Assembly (NCBI GenBank): GCA_001683735.1
Contig: LUGG01000013.1
Coordinates: 1,116,001 to 1,180,000, forward strand
DNA from: Grifola frondosa
Taxonomy: Eukaryota; Basidiomycota; Agaricomycetes; Polyporales; Grifolaceae
Length of the DNA stretch: 64,000 nucleotides
Reading direction: 5' to 3'
Both the position numbers and the translations under genes were made by a program. Shown here piece after piece: positions 12,718-25,160 of this stretch. The notes under the pieces were generated by a model. That model had not been told where the DNA came from. It made no database searches and saw only the letters and a list, made by a program, of their open reading frames with translations. Positions within the stretch are counted from its first letter, which is position 1. Each line of letters opens with the position of its first letter.

Positions 12718-13126
12718 CTTGTACGACACACGCAACGATGGCACCGGAGATATTGATCAGCACTTTATATATTTAACGGGATAGCAGCACCTCCGGCCGG
12801 CTGAACGAGTCGCAAATACGACGACCCATGACTCGTAGTCGAGCTCAACATGACAAGTAGATCAAGGCAGATGACCAGATTCTTTCTGGAAGAAGCGAGA
12901 AGTGACGTACTCGCCACAGTTTTTGGAACCCCCCTCCCCCCAATGTCTCATATAATGATAGACGGACTTCGGCAGTGATGCACTGGCTCAATTCGGGAAC
13001 AGGTATCAAGAAGTATCGGGCATCTCAAAATGACTTAGGCAGGATGAGACGACGGAGTCTCGTCGCACGAGTTAGACATCTTCAAGGGCAAATTCGGAGC
13101 AGAGTCAACAGTGCCGAAGTCAGAGA
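12718..13126. other. Intergenic, beta-mannosidase promoter side
   Basis: About 400 bp between the mannosidase start and the left end of the 46-kb block. No gene seen. A C-rich tract lies near 12,930-12,940. The sequence changes abruptly to AT-rich DNA soon after the block starts at 13,127. Confidence 0.5.
13124..13126 (+). repeat. Left target-site duplication AGA
   Basis: AGA directly precedes the terminal CACTG. The same AGA follows CAGTG at 59,126-59,128. Three-base duplications are the rule for CACTA/EnSpm elements. Three bases match by chance one time in 64, so this supports the call only together with the termini and transposase. Confidence 0.6.
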
Positions 13127-14045
13127 CACTGAGGGGAATTACCGATGTTTCCACCGAACACATTGTGGACACATGGCGGACTTTGATTGAATAAGTCCCG
13201 TGTGTGACTGGCAGTCACATTGTAATCTCATTTAAAACAACCATTCAAATGTGTTTCGAATAATTACAAGCTGAGTTGGGATCATATTCGCTTATGATAT
13301 TTTATATGTGCGTGCAATGTCACCGGCTTGATCTGTTCAAACTGAAATCTCGATATACATATTAAATGTTTGAGTTACAAACATGAGAGAAATGTCTAAA
13401 ATGTGTTTATGGTTTAATCATAATGTATCGCCCAAATACATTGGGACAACATATTGTAAACATTGTTAAAACATAGTGAGGATATTATATAGAATACCAA
13501 AATTTTATCCATACATGTGAGGACATTCAGAATCTTATCAAAGTGGTAACATTAATTGTTTTTCATGAACATATATAAAATACATATTAATATCCGGTTC
13601 AAAATGTGTCCGAAGAATTTATATTAAATGTTTTCCAGTGAATCGCGTGACCACAATCCCGATCCAATTCCGACACTATTCTCAGGTGATTCCCACGCGA
13701 TTCCCACGTGATCTACACACGAACTCATTCCACCATCCACGCCATGGGACAATCTTGAACTTGAATCACAGACAGCTGCGGCACCTCTCCATTCTAGCCT
13801 TGTAATACTACGTTTCGCTTCACTCGCTTCACTCTTCTTCCGTGCACGTTCGGGGTGGCGGGGCGCCAAAGACTTCGAGTCCTGGTGCACCGTTTCTTGG
13901 GGACGACTTCGGGTCCTCCCCTTGTTCCTCTGGCCGACGTCCCTTTTGACTGCTTTGCTAGCTCTTCTTGGTCGTTGGCGGTCTGTTTTTTTTTTTTCAC
14001 AAGCGTTCCTCAGCTCGAGAGCGGTGCGGATTAGCATGAATCCCG
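13127..14045 (+). repeat. Left terminal inverted repeat (about 0.92 kb)
   Basis: Begins CACTGAGGGGAATTACCGAT and matches 58,222-59,125 in reverse complement. Differences I could spot by eye are a few substitutions (for example near 13,239 and 13,360), a three-base gap near 13,775 and small length changes in an A/T run. The outer 500 bp are very AT-rich and contain the motif AAATGTGTYY at about 13,248, 13,399 and 13,602, which may be subterminal transposase-binding repeats. The inner part (13,829-14,006) is the 178-bp block also found twice inside the element. No long gene-like frame crosses the AT-rich part. Confidence 0.85.
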
Positions 14046-14199
14046 GGGTGCTAGAAGAACGGATTTTTAAATGGAGATCTTCCACGAGCAACAATGCTCT
14101 GCAAAGCAGTATACCCACGAAGACGGCAGCATCCAGCTCGTAAGTCCTCTCCGTTCTCACCTCAGACGCGCATTATCCAAAGTCTATCCTGCAGAACAT

Positions 14200-14610
14200 C
14201 GGGCGTGCGAGTGCTTCCCCTCCTCTTCCTCGAGCAAAGTCCCCACCATCCTCGCATCCCTATTCGGCGCCCTCATCGGCCTCGCGCTCGTCATCGGGGT
14301 CGTTTATTACATCCTTCACTGCATCTACAAAGCGCACCACTCCCGTGAGCGCCAGTTCCGCTGCGGCCGGGCGAACGACTCGTCCAGCGGAAGACCAGCG
14401 GCAGTGGCACGGTCAAGCTTGTCAAGGGCACCTTCGGCGGGCGCGCGCAGGGCTCGCAAGCTAATCTCCTCGGCGTTTTGCAGCATTTTGCATCCTCCAT
14501 TCTCGCAAATCGCCCGCATCCTCTGCGCACGCCCAGCACTCCAGCAGCTACACCCCCTACGTCGTCTACCAACAGAGACCATGCAACCCACTATCCTCCA
14601 CAACGCTGAT
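14200..14610 (+). pseudogene. Membrane-receptor tail fragment
   Basis: One frame reads KVPTILASLFGALIGLALVI (start of a single transmembrane helix) followed by basic IYKAHHSRER. A shifted frame continues with KLVKGTFGGRAQGSQANLL and a Pro/Thr-rich tail to a stop near 14,610. This resembles the C-terminal half of a one-pass membrane protein of a kind common in mushrooms, without its extracellular part. It starts just inside the left terminal repeat, so it may be a captured fragment. No function can be given. Confidence 0.4.
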
Positions 14611-15100
14611 GCCACCGCGAAACTCTCTTGAGTTTTCTTTGAGAGCCCGAACGGGCGGCGCTCATCTGCGTCTCGCGCACACCTGCAAAGTGTTCAAGGA
14701 ACCCGCGCTGAACGTCCTCTGGCAGGATGTTGATTGCCCATGCTGCTCATCGTGCTCGTCCTCAATATGGTCCTCAAATGTGCCCGCCGTGCTGGGCTTG
14801 GTATGCTTACTTCTTCCGCTCGAGCCCGCATAACCCATGATGCTCACACCTGCCTCACAGGTGACAATGCCTGAGTGCGATGACTGGGCACGTCTGCTTG
14901 CGTACGACGAGTTCATGCGCAGCGTAACACATGTCGAACGCATTGGCAATGTTTCCCCCACTGCCTGACCAACGTTTGAGGAGCGCCGCCCATGCCGTAC
15001 ATCCTGCCCAACCTCCGGAGACAGCTGCAGGCCTCAAGCGCTGCCAGCTCTTCCGTGATTGTGCTGAATGTTGTAAGTTTACTGTTGTCTTTGTTGCACA
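14600..15100 (+). pseudogene. F-box protein fragment
   Basis: The frame from 14,609 contains LAHTCKVFKEPALNVLWQDV, the second half of a mushroom F-box domain, preceded by a disrupted LLSFL-like start. After a short intron-like gap near 14,800-14,860 another frame reads MPECDDWARLLAYDEFMRSV, as in F-box proteins of this group. The leucine-rich remainder is absent or scrambled. Probably a truncated F-box gene rather than a working one. F-box proteins recruit substrates to SCF ubiquitin ligases; no substrate can be inferred. Confidence 0.4.
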
Positions 15101-15617
15101 CAACTGATATTCGTCTTATAGATCAAGTGCGCCATTGATGAGTGGGGTACCGGATGTGTGCGGCAATATCATGAGGTGTATCACTGATTTGATGGAAGGC
15201 TCAGTGATTTGGACTGTGATAGCGATGGAGATCAAGTAGTATGTAGCCTGTAGTCACCTCAAATGAAAGTATCCGTTGGTGCTTCTTGTGGCCAGTTGAA
15301 GTCGGAAAGTCATCTATAAGTTCATTGTTGCACACTGTTGGGATGTAGGGTGGTTGACACTGGTGTCTGCAGGCTTTTCTATTGTTCTACAGAATTTTCG
15401 GTTACTACAGAGTGCTACAAAGTTCGTGCGCTACGCTACCGACAACTCCGTAGTAGGAGAACCTCAACACGAGTATATCCACAATGTCGGTAACATGGTA
15501 GAGAAACGTTTTCCTGATGGAAATAGGGAGCCAACGAAATATAGTATCTGCAGTTACAGACAATATACATGGTACAGAGAGAGGTGAAAGATGCGAGAAG
15601 TGGCTTGTGTCGGTCAG
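15100..15617. other. No gene recognised
   Basis: About 500 bp without a convincing coding frame. Short frames occur on both strands, but none carries a known motif. Confidence 0.4.
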
Positions 15618-16982
15618 TTAGCAATGCGGAGTCTTAGAGATCGATAAGTGTAATAACAGATGTGATACATTTTGATGGTGGCTTACTTTTTCGACGAACT
15701 CGATGCTGCTATGCGAGATGCTTTTCTTTTCCTTTCGGAAGAAGAGCTGAGGGAATAAACAGTCAAATTGGCGAAATGAATCAAGAGTATGATGAAATTC
15801 ACGTGCTGCCGGAAGTGTTGTTGTTCGGGGCAAACAGTAGTGTCTGTGTTGACAGTGAGGAAGCCCTTTATGTAAATGATAGGTAAGTGTGAAATGAAAG
15901 CAGATGTGAAAATATAATGGAGACTAACATGCCAGAGATGCCGCGAAAACGCAACCGAACCATGTCTTCGAGCACGAAAACAACGTCGGTGACGGACTGT
16001 GACCAGATGGAATCATCGGTGATTGGCCCTTTCGGGATCCACCAAAACAGGGACAAGACGGCGATACGGATGCCACAACGACTACCTTTATCGAGAGCGG
16101 CCAACTGAGTGATATCGGTAGCCGCTATGAGGCGGAGGCGAGGCGATTGCAGGCGTCTTCGATCAGGGTTGATTGTCCACCACCATGTCCTCCAGGCGGC
16201 ACCAAAAGTGTCCGCATTGATTTGCTTTGGGCCGGCGTGAGGCAGTCGTTTTTGCCGGATCCACTCGTAAATTTCGATGGGCCGTGCATTGGTGTCCAGG
16301 ATCTCGCGCTACAAAAAGATGTTAAAAAAACACAATGATCAAACAGTGTAAAATGGGACCTTGCAGCCTTTCCTGAGGTTCTCATAGTCCGTGAGTAATT
16401 GCCAGAGTTTAAGGCAACTAGCCTTGACGTCAGGTGACACATTTTCGCGTTGAGCAGTGGTGCGTAGCGAATAGTGTTGAGTTCCGGGTCGTCAGTAGTA
16501 TTGTCAAGAATACTTTCCAGCTTGAACAGTAAGATGGGGCTTAGCGCACGCACGATGCGACTGAAAATGAAATGTTACTTCGAGTTGGTCAACGGCGCTC
16601 TCTGTGCAGGTGTCGGATTTGTGATCGATGAAAGATTGGTTGGGGCAGGGTCGGGCGAGAGATGGGGCAGAGCAGGGTCGATATTAACTTTGTCGACAAA
16701 GAGAGGAATGGAGGCGGAAGCAGGGTCAGCAGACACTTAAAGATAATGTATGAATAACATGTTAGGCGACTGTTCAATTGTGGCTCACCGGTGTGGACAT
16801 CCTGAATGACATTAGACGCGACTACGATGAGTGAGGATGTTGCTATGGTCTGTTCGAGATGTTCGAGGACGCGATCGAGACGGGTTCTGTCAAACTTGAG
16901 GAGTTCGATAATTTCCGCCATTTCTGCGTGGGCCATGATGATTGTGCTCGAGAGAAGAAAGCAAGAGAGCATTGAGAACATT
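15618..16982 (-). CDS. Unrecognised gene, left copy of a duplicated family
   Basis: Not recognised. The N-terminus MFSMLSCFLLSSTIIMAHAE could be a signal peptide; alternatively translation starts at the inner MAHAEMAEIIELLKFDRTRL (16,936). It continues LDRVLEHLEQTIATSS. Later minus-strand stretches read LSPILLFKLESILDNTTDDP, IEIYEWIRKNDCLTPAQSKS and a last part with SRCGIRIAVLSLFWWIPKG and VTDVVFVLEDMVRLRFRGIS. Exons seem separated by short introns. The first exon is nearly identical to one on the plus strand at 43.93-44.12 kb, where the downstream sequence differs, so the two copies share only their 5' ends. Confidence 0.35.
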
Positions 16983-17362
16983 GGTTCGTTGATGTTTAAA
17001 TATGTGGGTGTTGCCCACGGTTCGACAACCAACTCAAGTTCCAGACGCGGTGGACGAGGTTGGCGACACGCGGTCACGTGCTGGGATTCCGATTGTTCCC
17101 AGTCAATAGGGTCTCAATGCTCATTCACGTTTGACAAAAAGCATTCGATCTCAATGGTCGATTAATAAGTACTTATACAACGGCTTCAAAAATTAACAGC
17201 AAGCACACTTTGTACAATGATTTCTCTAAGATGGCTAGATGGCACGTATGCAGGAGTTGTACGATATATGCGTAACAATTTGAATGTTCCTGATTCGGCG
17301 AAAAAGCCGCTTATCATGTGACCCCATGCTTGGGTTCATCGTGAATCGGAACTTCACTCACT

Positions 17363-17540
17363 TTCACTCTTCTTCCGTGCACGTTCGGGGTGGCGGGGCG
17401 CCAAAGACTTCGAGTCCTGGTGCACCGTTTCTTGGGGACGACTTCGGGTCCTCCCCTTGTTCCTCTGGCCGACGTCCCTTTTGACTGCTTTGCTAGCTCT
17501 TCTTGGTCGTTGGCGGTCTGTTTTTTTTTTTCACAAGCGT
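17363..17540 (+). repeat. 178-bp block, left inner copy
   Basis: Starts TTTCACTCTTCTTCCGTGCA and ends in a T-run plus CACAAGCGT. The same block lies at 13,829-14,006 (same direction) and at 41,668-41,846 and 58,253-58,426 (reversed), so it is mirrored around the middle of the element. The length of the T/A run differs between copies. Confidence 0.85.
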
Positions 17541-17572
17541 ATGCACAAGACACTATTATCTGCGGCGGAACC

Positions 17573-18190
17573 CATGTGGGCGTGCTGAAGTCGAGTTTCG
17601 ATGGAAGCGTGCAGAAGCATGGTGTTTTTCTTGGTCCATTGGATTCAATTCGATTTGCGCGCGGTTTTCGTCCTGACTGGTGAGTTACCGACTGATCTTG
17701 CTGTGACTGTCTGGAAAAGCTGATAGCGCGTTAGTTACGACTGTGGATGACGTTGAAGTGTGGGCGACGTCGTGAAAACGTTTGAAGGAGATCGTAGGAG
17801 ACAACTTCGACCAGAACCCGTGTGGGCATGCTGAAGTCGAATTTCGATGGAAGCGTGCAGAAGCATGGTGTTTTTCTTGGTCCATTGGATTCAATTCGAT
17901 TTGCGCGCGGTTTTCGTCCTGACTGGTGAGTTACCGACTGATCTTGCTGTGACTGTCTGGAAAAGCTGATAGCGCGTTAGTTACGACTGTGGATGACGTT
18001 GAAGTGTGGGCGACGTCGTGAAAACGTTTGAAGGAGATCGTAGGAGACAACTTCGACCAGAACCCGTGTGGGCATGCTGAAGTCGAATTTCGATGGAAGC
18101 GTGCAGAAGCATGGTGTTTTTCTTGGTCCATTGGATTCAATTCGATTTGCGCGCGGTTTTCGTCCTGACTGGTGAGTTATCGACTGATCT
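17573..18190 (+). repeat. 246-bp tandem repeat, left array (about 2.5 units)
   Basis: Unit starts appear at about 17,573, 17,820 and 18,066, spaced 246 bp. Each unit contains GCGTGCAGAAGCATGGTGTT and a splice-donor-like GGTGAGTTA. Two units are virtually identical. The array recurs reversed at about 41,030-41,640 and partly at 57,863-58,200. Open frames in it are identical between units and look incidental. Confidence 0.85.
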
Positions 18191-19049
18191 GACTGTGACT
18201 GTCTAGAAAAGCTGATAGCGCGTTGGTTACGACTGTGGATGACGTTGAAGTGCGATTCTCCCTCATCACCTCCCATGCTATCTCCCATGCCTCACGTGGA
18301 ATTTGGGTGTCATATCGGAGAGGTTTGTATCCCGTTGATATCCTCCGCCTCCGACAACGACTAAGGGCCGTTCGTCCTCGAAGCGCGTACAAATAGCATC
18401 GTGGCATCGATGCCTTCGCAATTCCAGTCTCGGATAGACAAGTATCGCTTCAACTGACTGTCCGAAGGAGGCACTCCTCGGATTAGAGACCATCGCATTC
18501 TGTGAATTCGTGGACGGGGCACAAGACGGCGTTATGTTGGACTCGTCGTCCACATTCACGGATCTTCAGTGTTGTACCGACGCTTTATCAGTCGAGTTGT
18601 GGCAACCGGAGGCCATCAAGGCCCTCTCAATGTTTGTAGCCTTTGTTAGTAATCGACCCAAGAGGACCAATGTACCCTTGCCGACACCGCGTCTTCTTGA
18701 CCAATTACCCTTCTGTCTCTCGGCATCACTTTCCATAGGCCGATTCATGTTTTTCGTGACCTCTCCAAACCTCGCACCTGACGAGGAGTTGAACATCTCT
18801 CGGGGAGTAGCGTCTTGAGTAGCGTCTCACATGGGAATAACCATCACGTACTGTGCCCTCGGAAGTAGACATTCTGAGGGAATGCCTGGTGTTCAATCCC
18901 GCAGTCAACAGTGACTCCTTTTATCACTCCCCCAGAGCAGAGTTTCCATATTTTTTGAAATGTCGCATCACCTACCAGACGTGCTCTCCTGCACGTTGCG
19001 TTCTGGGATATCGCTCTTCGGGATGCAATCGCTACTCGCTTCGCTGGAG

Positions 19050-20870
19050 ATGACCCGTATGGTGTCGGGGACAATAGTGATCATCCTCGCTCTCTGGAAC
19101 ATTTCCGAATCCAAAACATCGAGACCAATATCATCATATCTGGTACGCGTTACAACGGTTTTACTCGTTCAACAGCAAAGGATAAATGTTTTGTGGATAT
19201 GTTCATATGTAATGTGCACGGATTGCTGCACCTTACTCTTCTATACAATCTGCTCCTGGCCTTGAGGACCTTGAGATCGCTCTTTCCACCCTCGTCATCC
19301 GGGAAACTGCCTACGGACACTCCTTAGTCGACGCTATCTTTTGACTTCCGATGTTCTCTCGATTCGCTCCAACTGCGGTGGGATTTCCCCATTTTGACCA
19401 GAACGTTTGCCCGTGTTCGATCCTTAACATGTCCCGTCTCGCCTGAACTCAAGATCGAGGTTGGATGGGGCAGCATAGTACTCGCGGTTTCCGTTCTCGT
19501 TATCAACGACGGCGTTGAGACGGAGGAATGGGAAGAACTGGCTTGTTTACCACGCTGGAACAAGTACATCCAGTCGCTATCACAGTGAAGGGCGATAACG
19601 GTTGTCTCCAAATTCCTTTCGGCTACGTGGCGGCGGATTTGATCCTCGACATTAATGTGACGATGAAGATATCAAGCATTTGATTCATATGGGTTCGACG
19701 GCGTTGGGGCTCTTCTTGAAGGTCGAAGAGGATATCCGCGAGCCTCTCCCTCATCTGCTCAATGCATGCGTCAATCTTGTCTCTTTGAACGTACACTTCT
19801 CCCTCCGACCTTGGGGCATTGGGACGCATCATATTTCGGCTTGCGTCCTGCCAACGGTGGAAGACCGAACGTGAGTCAGACTTGCTGCACTCGGGGGTAG
19901 TATTCTGGCTCCGAGCGTTCTCGAGCAGGAGCTGGTCTTCATCGATCGACTCGGATCCTCCCCTCCGTTGGCCCGTTTGGCATTTGATGAGCTGACATTG
20001 CACTTATCACCACCGTCGTTTCCGCCCAACGCCATCCCCGACTTCCTGCGTACCGCGGGCCGAAGTCTCCCACGCGGTACACAATTCTAATTCTGATGCA
20101 TATTAACTTCACTGTGGCTTCTTTCCGTCTGTCACGCCGCGACTACCCTCTTCCATTGCTCAATATCCCACCCAACGGCGTAACTGCCGTTAATGCCGCT
20201 CTGGAGTTCGACACTGCTCTTGTCATCGCAGGGGAGACGGGAGCGGAGGATTCTGTAGAGTGGATTCCGTGTGAGATTGTGTGAAAACTCATCGTGGTCT
20301 TCACGGTGCTTCTCCGCTCAGCATTTATGTCCCAAAGACGATCATGCCAGTCAAGACTTATATGCTAACCAATAATTCGTGTCATGACGGACGGCGTGAC
20401 CGATTTCGGATGGGGACTTAGCTATGGAGCTGCAACTCAGGACTTAATGCGAATCATTGATACGTTGTCGCATGCTCCTCCTGATAGCTCCCCTCCTATT
20501 AGGTTCTGGGATGAGGTAAGTAGTTAGTAGTGCATGGCCAGAGTTCGCTTTCCGTGGGCTGACGCGCCGGAACAAATGACCTTCATCTTAGTTGAGGTTG
20601 GCATTTCATTGGCATGTCAAATTTTCTTTAAGAACGAAGTCCACCTGCACATGAAGGGTCTCGAGTATGTCTCTGCTATATTCTGCGTGACTCTCATCAC
20701 TTGGTCATAGGTTCCCAAGGGCCCATGAAACGGAAGGGGCTGGCGCCGGCTTTACACTTCGTTGGACAGGAAATCCGCAACTTATGATTGGACAACCAAA
20801 TGATGGGGGCGAATTCGTCCAAGTCGTCAGCGATTCGATGCCATTGGTTATACCCAAGTAAGCCACCAAC
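19050..20870 (+). pseudogene. Degenerate coding fragments, unknown family
   Basis: Scattered plus-strand stretches look protein-coding, for example LEDLEIALSTLVIRETAYGH near 19,265-19,330, a stretch near 20,200 with LVIAGETGAEDSVEWIPCEI, GVTDFGWGLSYGAATQDL near 20,400, and FTLRWTGNPQLMIGQPNDGG near 20,760. Frames change often and stops intervene. This could be a decayed leucine-rich F-box protein of a mushroom family, but no motif proves it. Confidence 0.25.
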
Positions 20871-23340
20871 GTTTGATATTCACTGGTAACTTCATTAATC
20901 ACCGGATTGGTAGCGTGGAGGATTCATACAGCGTACAGGAAGGAGTGCAAGAGAAATCCAAGTCACCAAGGGAAGGGAAACCGGCTCCAAAGTCGAAAGT
21001 GTCGAAAGGTTCACGCCAAATTCCGCTCTGGCGCCTGCTTTGGCGTTGGGTTTGTCTTAGAGCGAGCGTGTGGACCAGAATGCCCAAGTTGTACTGGAAA
21101 GGCCTTCCAGCGCCAGTGCCGTTTGTTTGATCTCAAGCCTCATTACGACGTGAGGTTAGAGAACAAGGTGGGAATTCCTGTACTCAAGGTGGGGTTTTTG
21201 ATATTATTTGCATTCTACACTAAGCGCCGTTCAGTCATTGGAGGACTCCTACAACGGATTGCGGTCCGACTTCATCCATATGTCGATCTCTTTGACACGT
21301 AGAGTGAAGAGTCCGCAGTCCAGCAGTCTTCACCTCTCGCCTGAAGTATTAGCTCACCTCTGGTCTTGGCGGTCTCTCTTTGATGGAGTTTTTTCGCTGC
21401 CTATCAGGCAAGGGAATTTGTACTGACGAAAACGGTTCGTATCGCCCCAATTCGGACAACACCTGGCCACACTGAAGTGTTTTCGTCCCTCAGCTATTCA
21501 TATCCCATGCATATATCGACAGTTCGAAGGACACTAGTGCATCTCTTACCTGCAGCATCTTGTCCATGGTTTACATATTTCAAACCCACAGTTGACCACG
21601 GTCCAAGCGCATGAGAGCATCAGATAGGATGCAGTAAGTTTGGCGCAGAAGATACACATGTCTGTTTCCTTGGGAAAGAGTGAGTTATGTTTTCCTATGA
21701 TGTGATGCCCAAGACTCATGCCCGGGACAGCGGTCTCCCAGATACAGATTGATTGATCTAGCGTCTGCATGCGCGAAGGAGTTACAACAAAAGACGCTTG
21801 ACGCAGCGAGATCTGCAAGACCTTAAGGCATGCGGATGTCTTCTGATTCACAGTCAGAGAATGAGGTGAGTAACATTCGTCTTTGTTAGGCTCACGACCA
21901 ATCTTTTCACTCTAATATTTCCCTCGCTAGAAGACAAGAAATGGTCCAAATGATCTTCCAAGAATGATCTCGCTACTGTAGAGTTATATTTCTCAGTTGC
22001 GTGCAGTGGATGCCGCATCGCATGCTCAAAGCCAAGGCAGTCAAAGTTACTACATGCCTACCGATTCGGTCTCTCCAGAAGAATGGACGGAATTCGACAA
22101 CGTTTATCAAGTGTATTGCCCTCAGATAATTATGGATAATGCTATTCGTGGTGTATGTTCCTGAATCCTCGTTATCTTGAACAGCACTGACTACGATCCA
22201 CAGGTAATGATGCAGTATTATTATTGTTCTCGGCGAGGCTTTGAGGCATATTGATTCGTGTAACTCACACCCTTTCCAGTGCGGTGGAGTTTTATTCGCG
22301 ATCAGACCGAGGCTGCTCTCGCTGAATTCCAGCGCGACTGCGAGAAACAACGAGGGCCTGCTGTAAACGCGCAGCCAGCAGCAGTTGTCGCTGTTCGGAA
22401 ACGTCTTGGCAGCGATAGATCGAGTACCTCTTTCGAGATCTCGCCCAAACTATTATCGGATTCTCCTGCCTCCATCGATCCACTACAGGCATGGTCGGAT
22501 GGTGTTTCCCTTAGAAAAAGTCATTTCTGCCTCCTGCTAAAGCCACAGGTTGTGCTCCAAATTGTGTTCGCGCAGATTATGGTGCGTGCGAAGTTGCGAT
22601 TCCCCCGGTGGTGTTAGGTACCCTAATAACCCCGCGCTGCGCAACTACAGTTCCTCAAGACATCGGCGTACCCTTGAGTGTACCATAGTTCAGACAATAG
22701 TGTCAAATCTGATTGATAGTGTCAGGTAAGGAGCGGAGGCGGAGACGACCACACCTCCGGTGGAGGGGAAGCACGGACGCGACCGAGGTACGACGGACTT
22801 CAGGCGCCTTCAAGGACGATTCAATAGATTCGCGGAAGTTTCTGGTAACTCGGGTTGGTCGTGAGCGTCTCTCTAGCCGTATTGGCAGAAGGTACGTTTT
22901 CTCGATAGACCCTGTTGACTACTGACAACGGCGAGATTGATGCATGGGCGCGCACTCTGTGGATACTGCGAGCATGAGCCTATGTGGGCTTATTGTAAAC
23001 CCGGATTTGACGATCAAGGACTAAGAGTCGTCGACGCAATCGGGCACGGGTGGTGTAAATGCACCATGGTATACCGAATGTTGAGAGGTCATGACATACT
23101 TCTGCGATTCTGGTACGATACTACTCCTACCAGCAACTCGCTTATTCCACAACGCAGAAATCATGACCATATATAAAAGCTTTCCGAACGTTGTACATAC
23201 AACCGCTGCATGATTTAAAAAGCAGAGTAGACTTCCGCGTTACACATACGGCCGGGTCTTGTGATGATCTCCGTTGTGTGATTGAGCCATCCTGGCAAGA
23301 ATTGATTATCTTTCCAGCGGAGAACACGATAGAAGGTGAC
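20871..23340. other. Mostly unassigned, possible gene remnants
   Basis: About 2.5 kb without a recognised gene. A plus-strand piece near 21,030-21,130 is cysteine-containing (ACGPECPSCTGKAFQRQC). Another near 22,000-22,140 reads SVSPEEWTEFDNVYQVYCPQ, and 22,279-22,617 is open for 112 codons. None matches a family I know. Confidence 0.25.
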
Positions 23341-25160
23341 TCACATCATGATTGAGGCCGTATGGGAGAAGTTATACGGAGAAGACTTTGGCGACAACAC
23401 GTCTAGCTCGAAATCAGATAAGGTTTCTAACCAACGCGGATTATACGCATTGATAGGAAGACCTCCCTGAGCGGATCGAGAGGCATCTACTTTCTGTGAC
23501 GCGATACGAAGATGAGGATGAGCTCCCCGGGTGCTTGTGTTTCCTGGGCCCAGGCGCGATTTCCTGTATGCAGCATCGAAAGTCCGAAGCCAGGGAGTCA
23601 GGATCGGGTTTCTCCATGGCTTGATGAGGACACGATATTCTGTAACCCCATTCTCATGCTCCGATTCATCCGAACTCATGCTGGAAATTCCAAGGTCCAT
23701 TAGGATACCCACATGCCGCCTGAGCTCTGAATGCTTCGCAGCGCTCTCAAGGCGACGGTGATACAACTACTATACGATGAGCGGATATAGAGAGTATGGG
23801 ATCGGACACTCACGTTACGCTGTCTCTCAGCTCTCTTAGCGACCCTCTTCTGCTGATCGACCTCCAGGTCTGACATAATATTCTTTTGATAGATCCTGCG
23901 GAGGTGCTTGAGATGCGTCTGAAAGGCAGTCGCAATCTCATCCCGATCGGTACAAGTGTAAAGTCCCATCTCCAGAAAACTATTAACAAACACCCTGATA
24001 ACCGATTTGTTCCAAGGCGATCCAGGAGGGGAATCGAGATCTGGACGGAAATTGTCCGCTGTACAGCAGTAGCCAGAGGATGGCGTGTACTCCAGCACTT
24101 CACTCTCTGAAGCCAGGAACTGAGGGTCGAATGGAGAGCCTGAACTCTCTCGATTCATCAACAATCTCGCATGGTGCTGTACCTCTCTCTGAATGGATAG
24201 AACTTTGTAAGCTTTGTGATTGTTTCTTATGTGGCTAAGACGCACCGCTAAACTCACAGCATCCGGAGCTCGAGGCTTAGGAAATCCAGTGGTTTTTTTA
24301 CGAGCTCGTGTAGGTATCAAAGGTGTATGATCTTCTGTATCTGCTGTCGATCCATCATCGCCTCCGTCATCGCCCCGAGTTTCCGTAGGTTTCATTCCGT
24401 TAGGTGGTGTATGGGCATCGTGGTGATTCGCTTCATGTTCCCGAGTTTGTTTGGAAACCCAAGTCTCGAGCGCATCAGCAAATCTTCCCATCTGGTGTCC
24501 AAATTCCCGCATATCTTTGCGGAGCTCTAGGATGTCATCACGAGAGGCAGGAATATTCTGTGGTGGTAAATCGTCAGCAATTACGATGTTGAGAGGGTGA
24601 TTCAACCTTACATTGTGGCCACCACCATTATTTGGGACTTCCGGAACAGGTACGTTACCGCCAGATGCGTGAGATGAATCACGGAACTATATGAGAGGTC
24701 AGTACCCAACTTAACATCAGGTCAGAAAAACGTACATTGTGACTATGCCGTGAAGACACGTTAGGAAGACCACCTGAGGCTGGTATGTGGGAGGAAGGAG
24801 TCTTGTGGTGCGCAGTCGGTTGTGGAGAGGTTGCTTTTTGGAGAGATTCTCGACCGACGACACCTGGACTAGACGGGAAATTCTCCCCACGCGTATGACG
24901 CTGAGTATGGTCGCGGATTCCACGCGCATGTAAGGATCCAGAGAGGAGAGGTATTTCTCCGGTAACATGTGCATCTCGAACTAATTTTTAAGCGTCAGAA
25001 TGTACGAAATTCATAAGTACTACCCTTCGTACCCTGCCATACAGAGGATATGATATGCGATTCTCCATGCGCACGTTCCTGCGAGTCGTTGGCCCGGAAT
25101 TCCTGCCATTGACGAGATCTTCAGTGTTGGTCCACACGATTAAGACATAATGAAAAACTC
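23341..25160 (-). CDS. Conserved-looking mushroom gene with disordered N-terminus, function unknown
   Basis: Not recognised by function. From the 5' side: serine/histidine-rich stretches (25,160-24,720), a short exon with SGGNVPVPEVPNNGGGHN, then DDILELRKDMREFGHQMGRF, an acidic low-complexity part, and a compact C-terminal region with NSFLEMGLYTCTDRDEIATA, FQTHLKHLRRIYQKNIMSDL, RAERQRN and, after an intron, RRLESAAKHSELRRHVGILM, SSDESEHENGVTEYRVLIKP, LPINAYNPRWLETL and a stop at 23,341. Exons join in frame. The 5' end may lie further up, toward 25.6 kb. Genes of this look are, to my recollection, common next to transposons in Agaricomycetes. A relative of its N-terminal part lies at 36.8-38.7 kb. 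Confidence 0.55.

Larger units (their letters stand above)
16840..18957 (+). repeat. Inner inverted repeat, left arm
   Basis: Matches 40,252-44,120 in reverse complement with almost no differences where I compared, except that the right arm contains 1.75 kb extra (42,184-43,928). The arm includes the 178-bp block, the 246-bp tandem repeats and a stretch coding for PSEVDILRECLVFNPAVNSD. Beyond 18,957 the copies diverge but still look related for about 100 bp. Confidence 0.85.

Noticed and set aside
13127..14045. Left terminal repeat as a separate small (MITE-like) transposon
   Set aside because: Only the outer side has a CACTG terminus and AGA; the inner border shows neither, and the same holds on the right.
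17685..18140. Repeated 69-codon frames in the 246-bp arrays as real genes
   Set aside because: Identical frames arise from the tandem repeat itself, run antisense to splice-like signals and show no family motif.
18510..18818. A 102-codon frame (and its mirror at 40,390-40,698) as a protein gene
   Set aside because: Identity comes from the inverted repeat. Both strands are equally open and no motif or splice pattern supports either.
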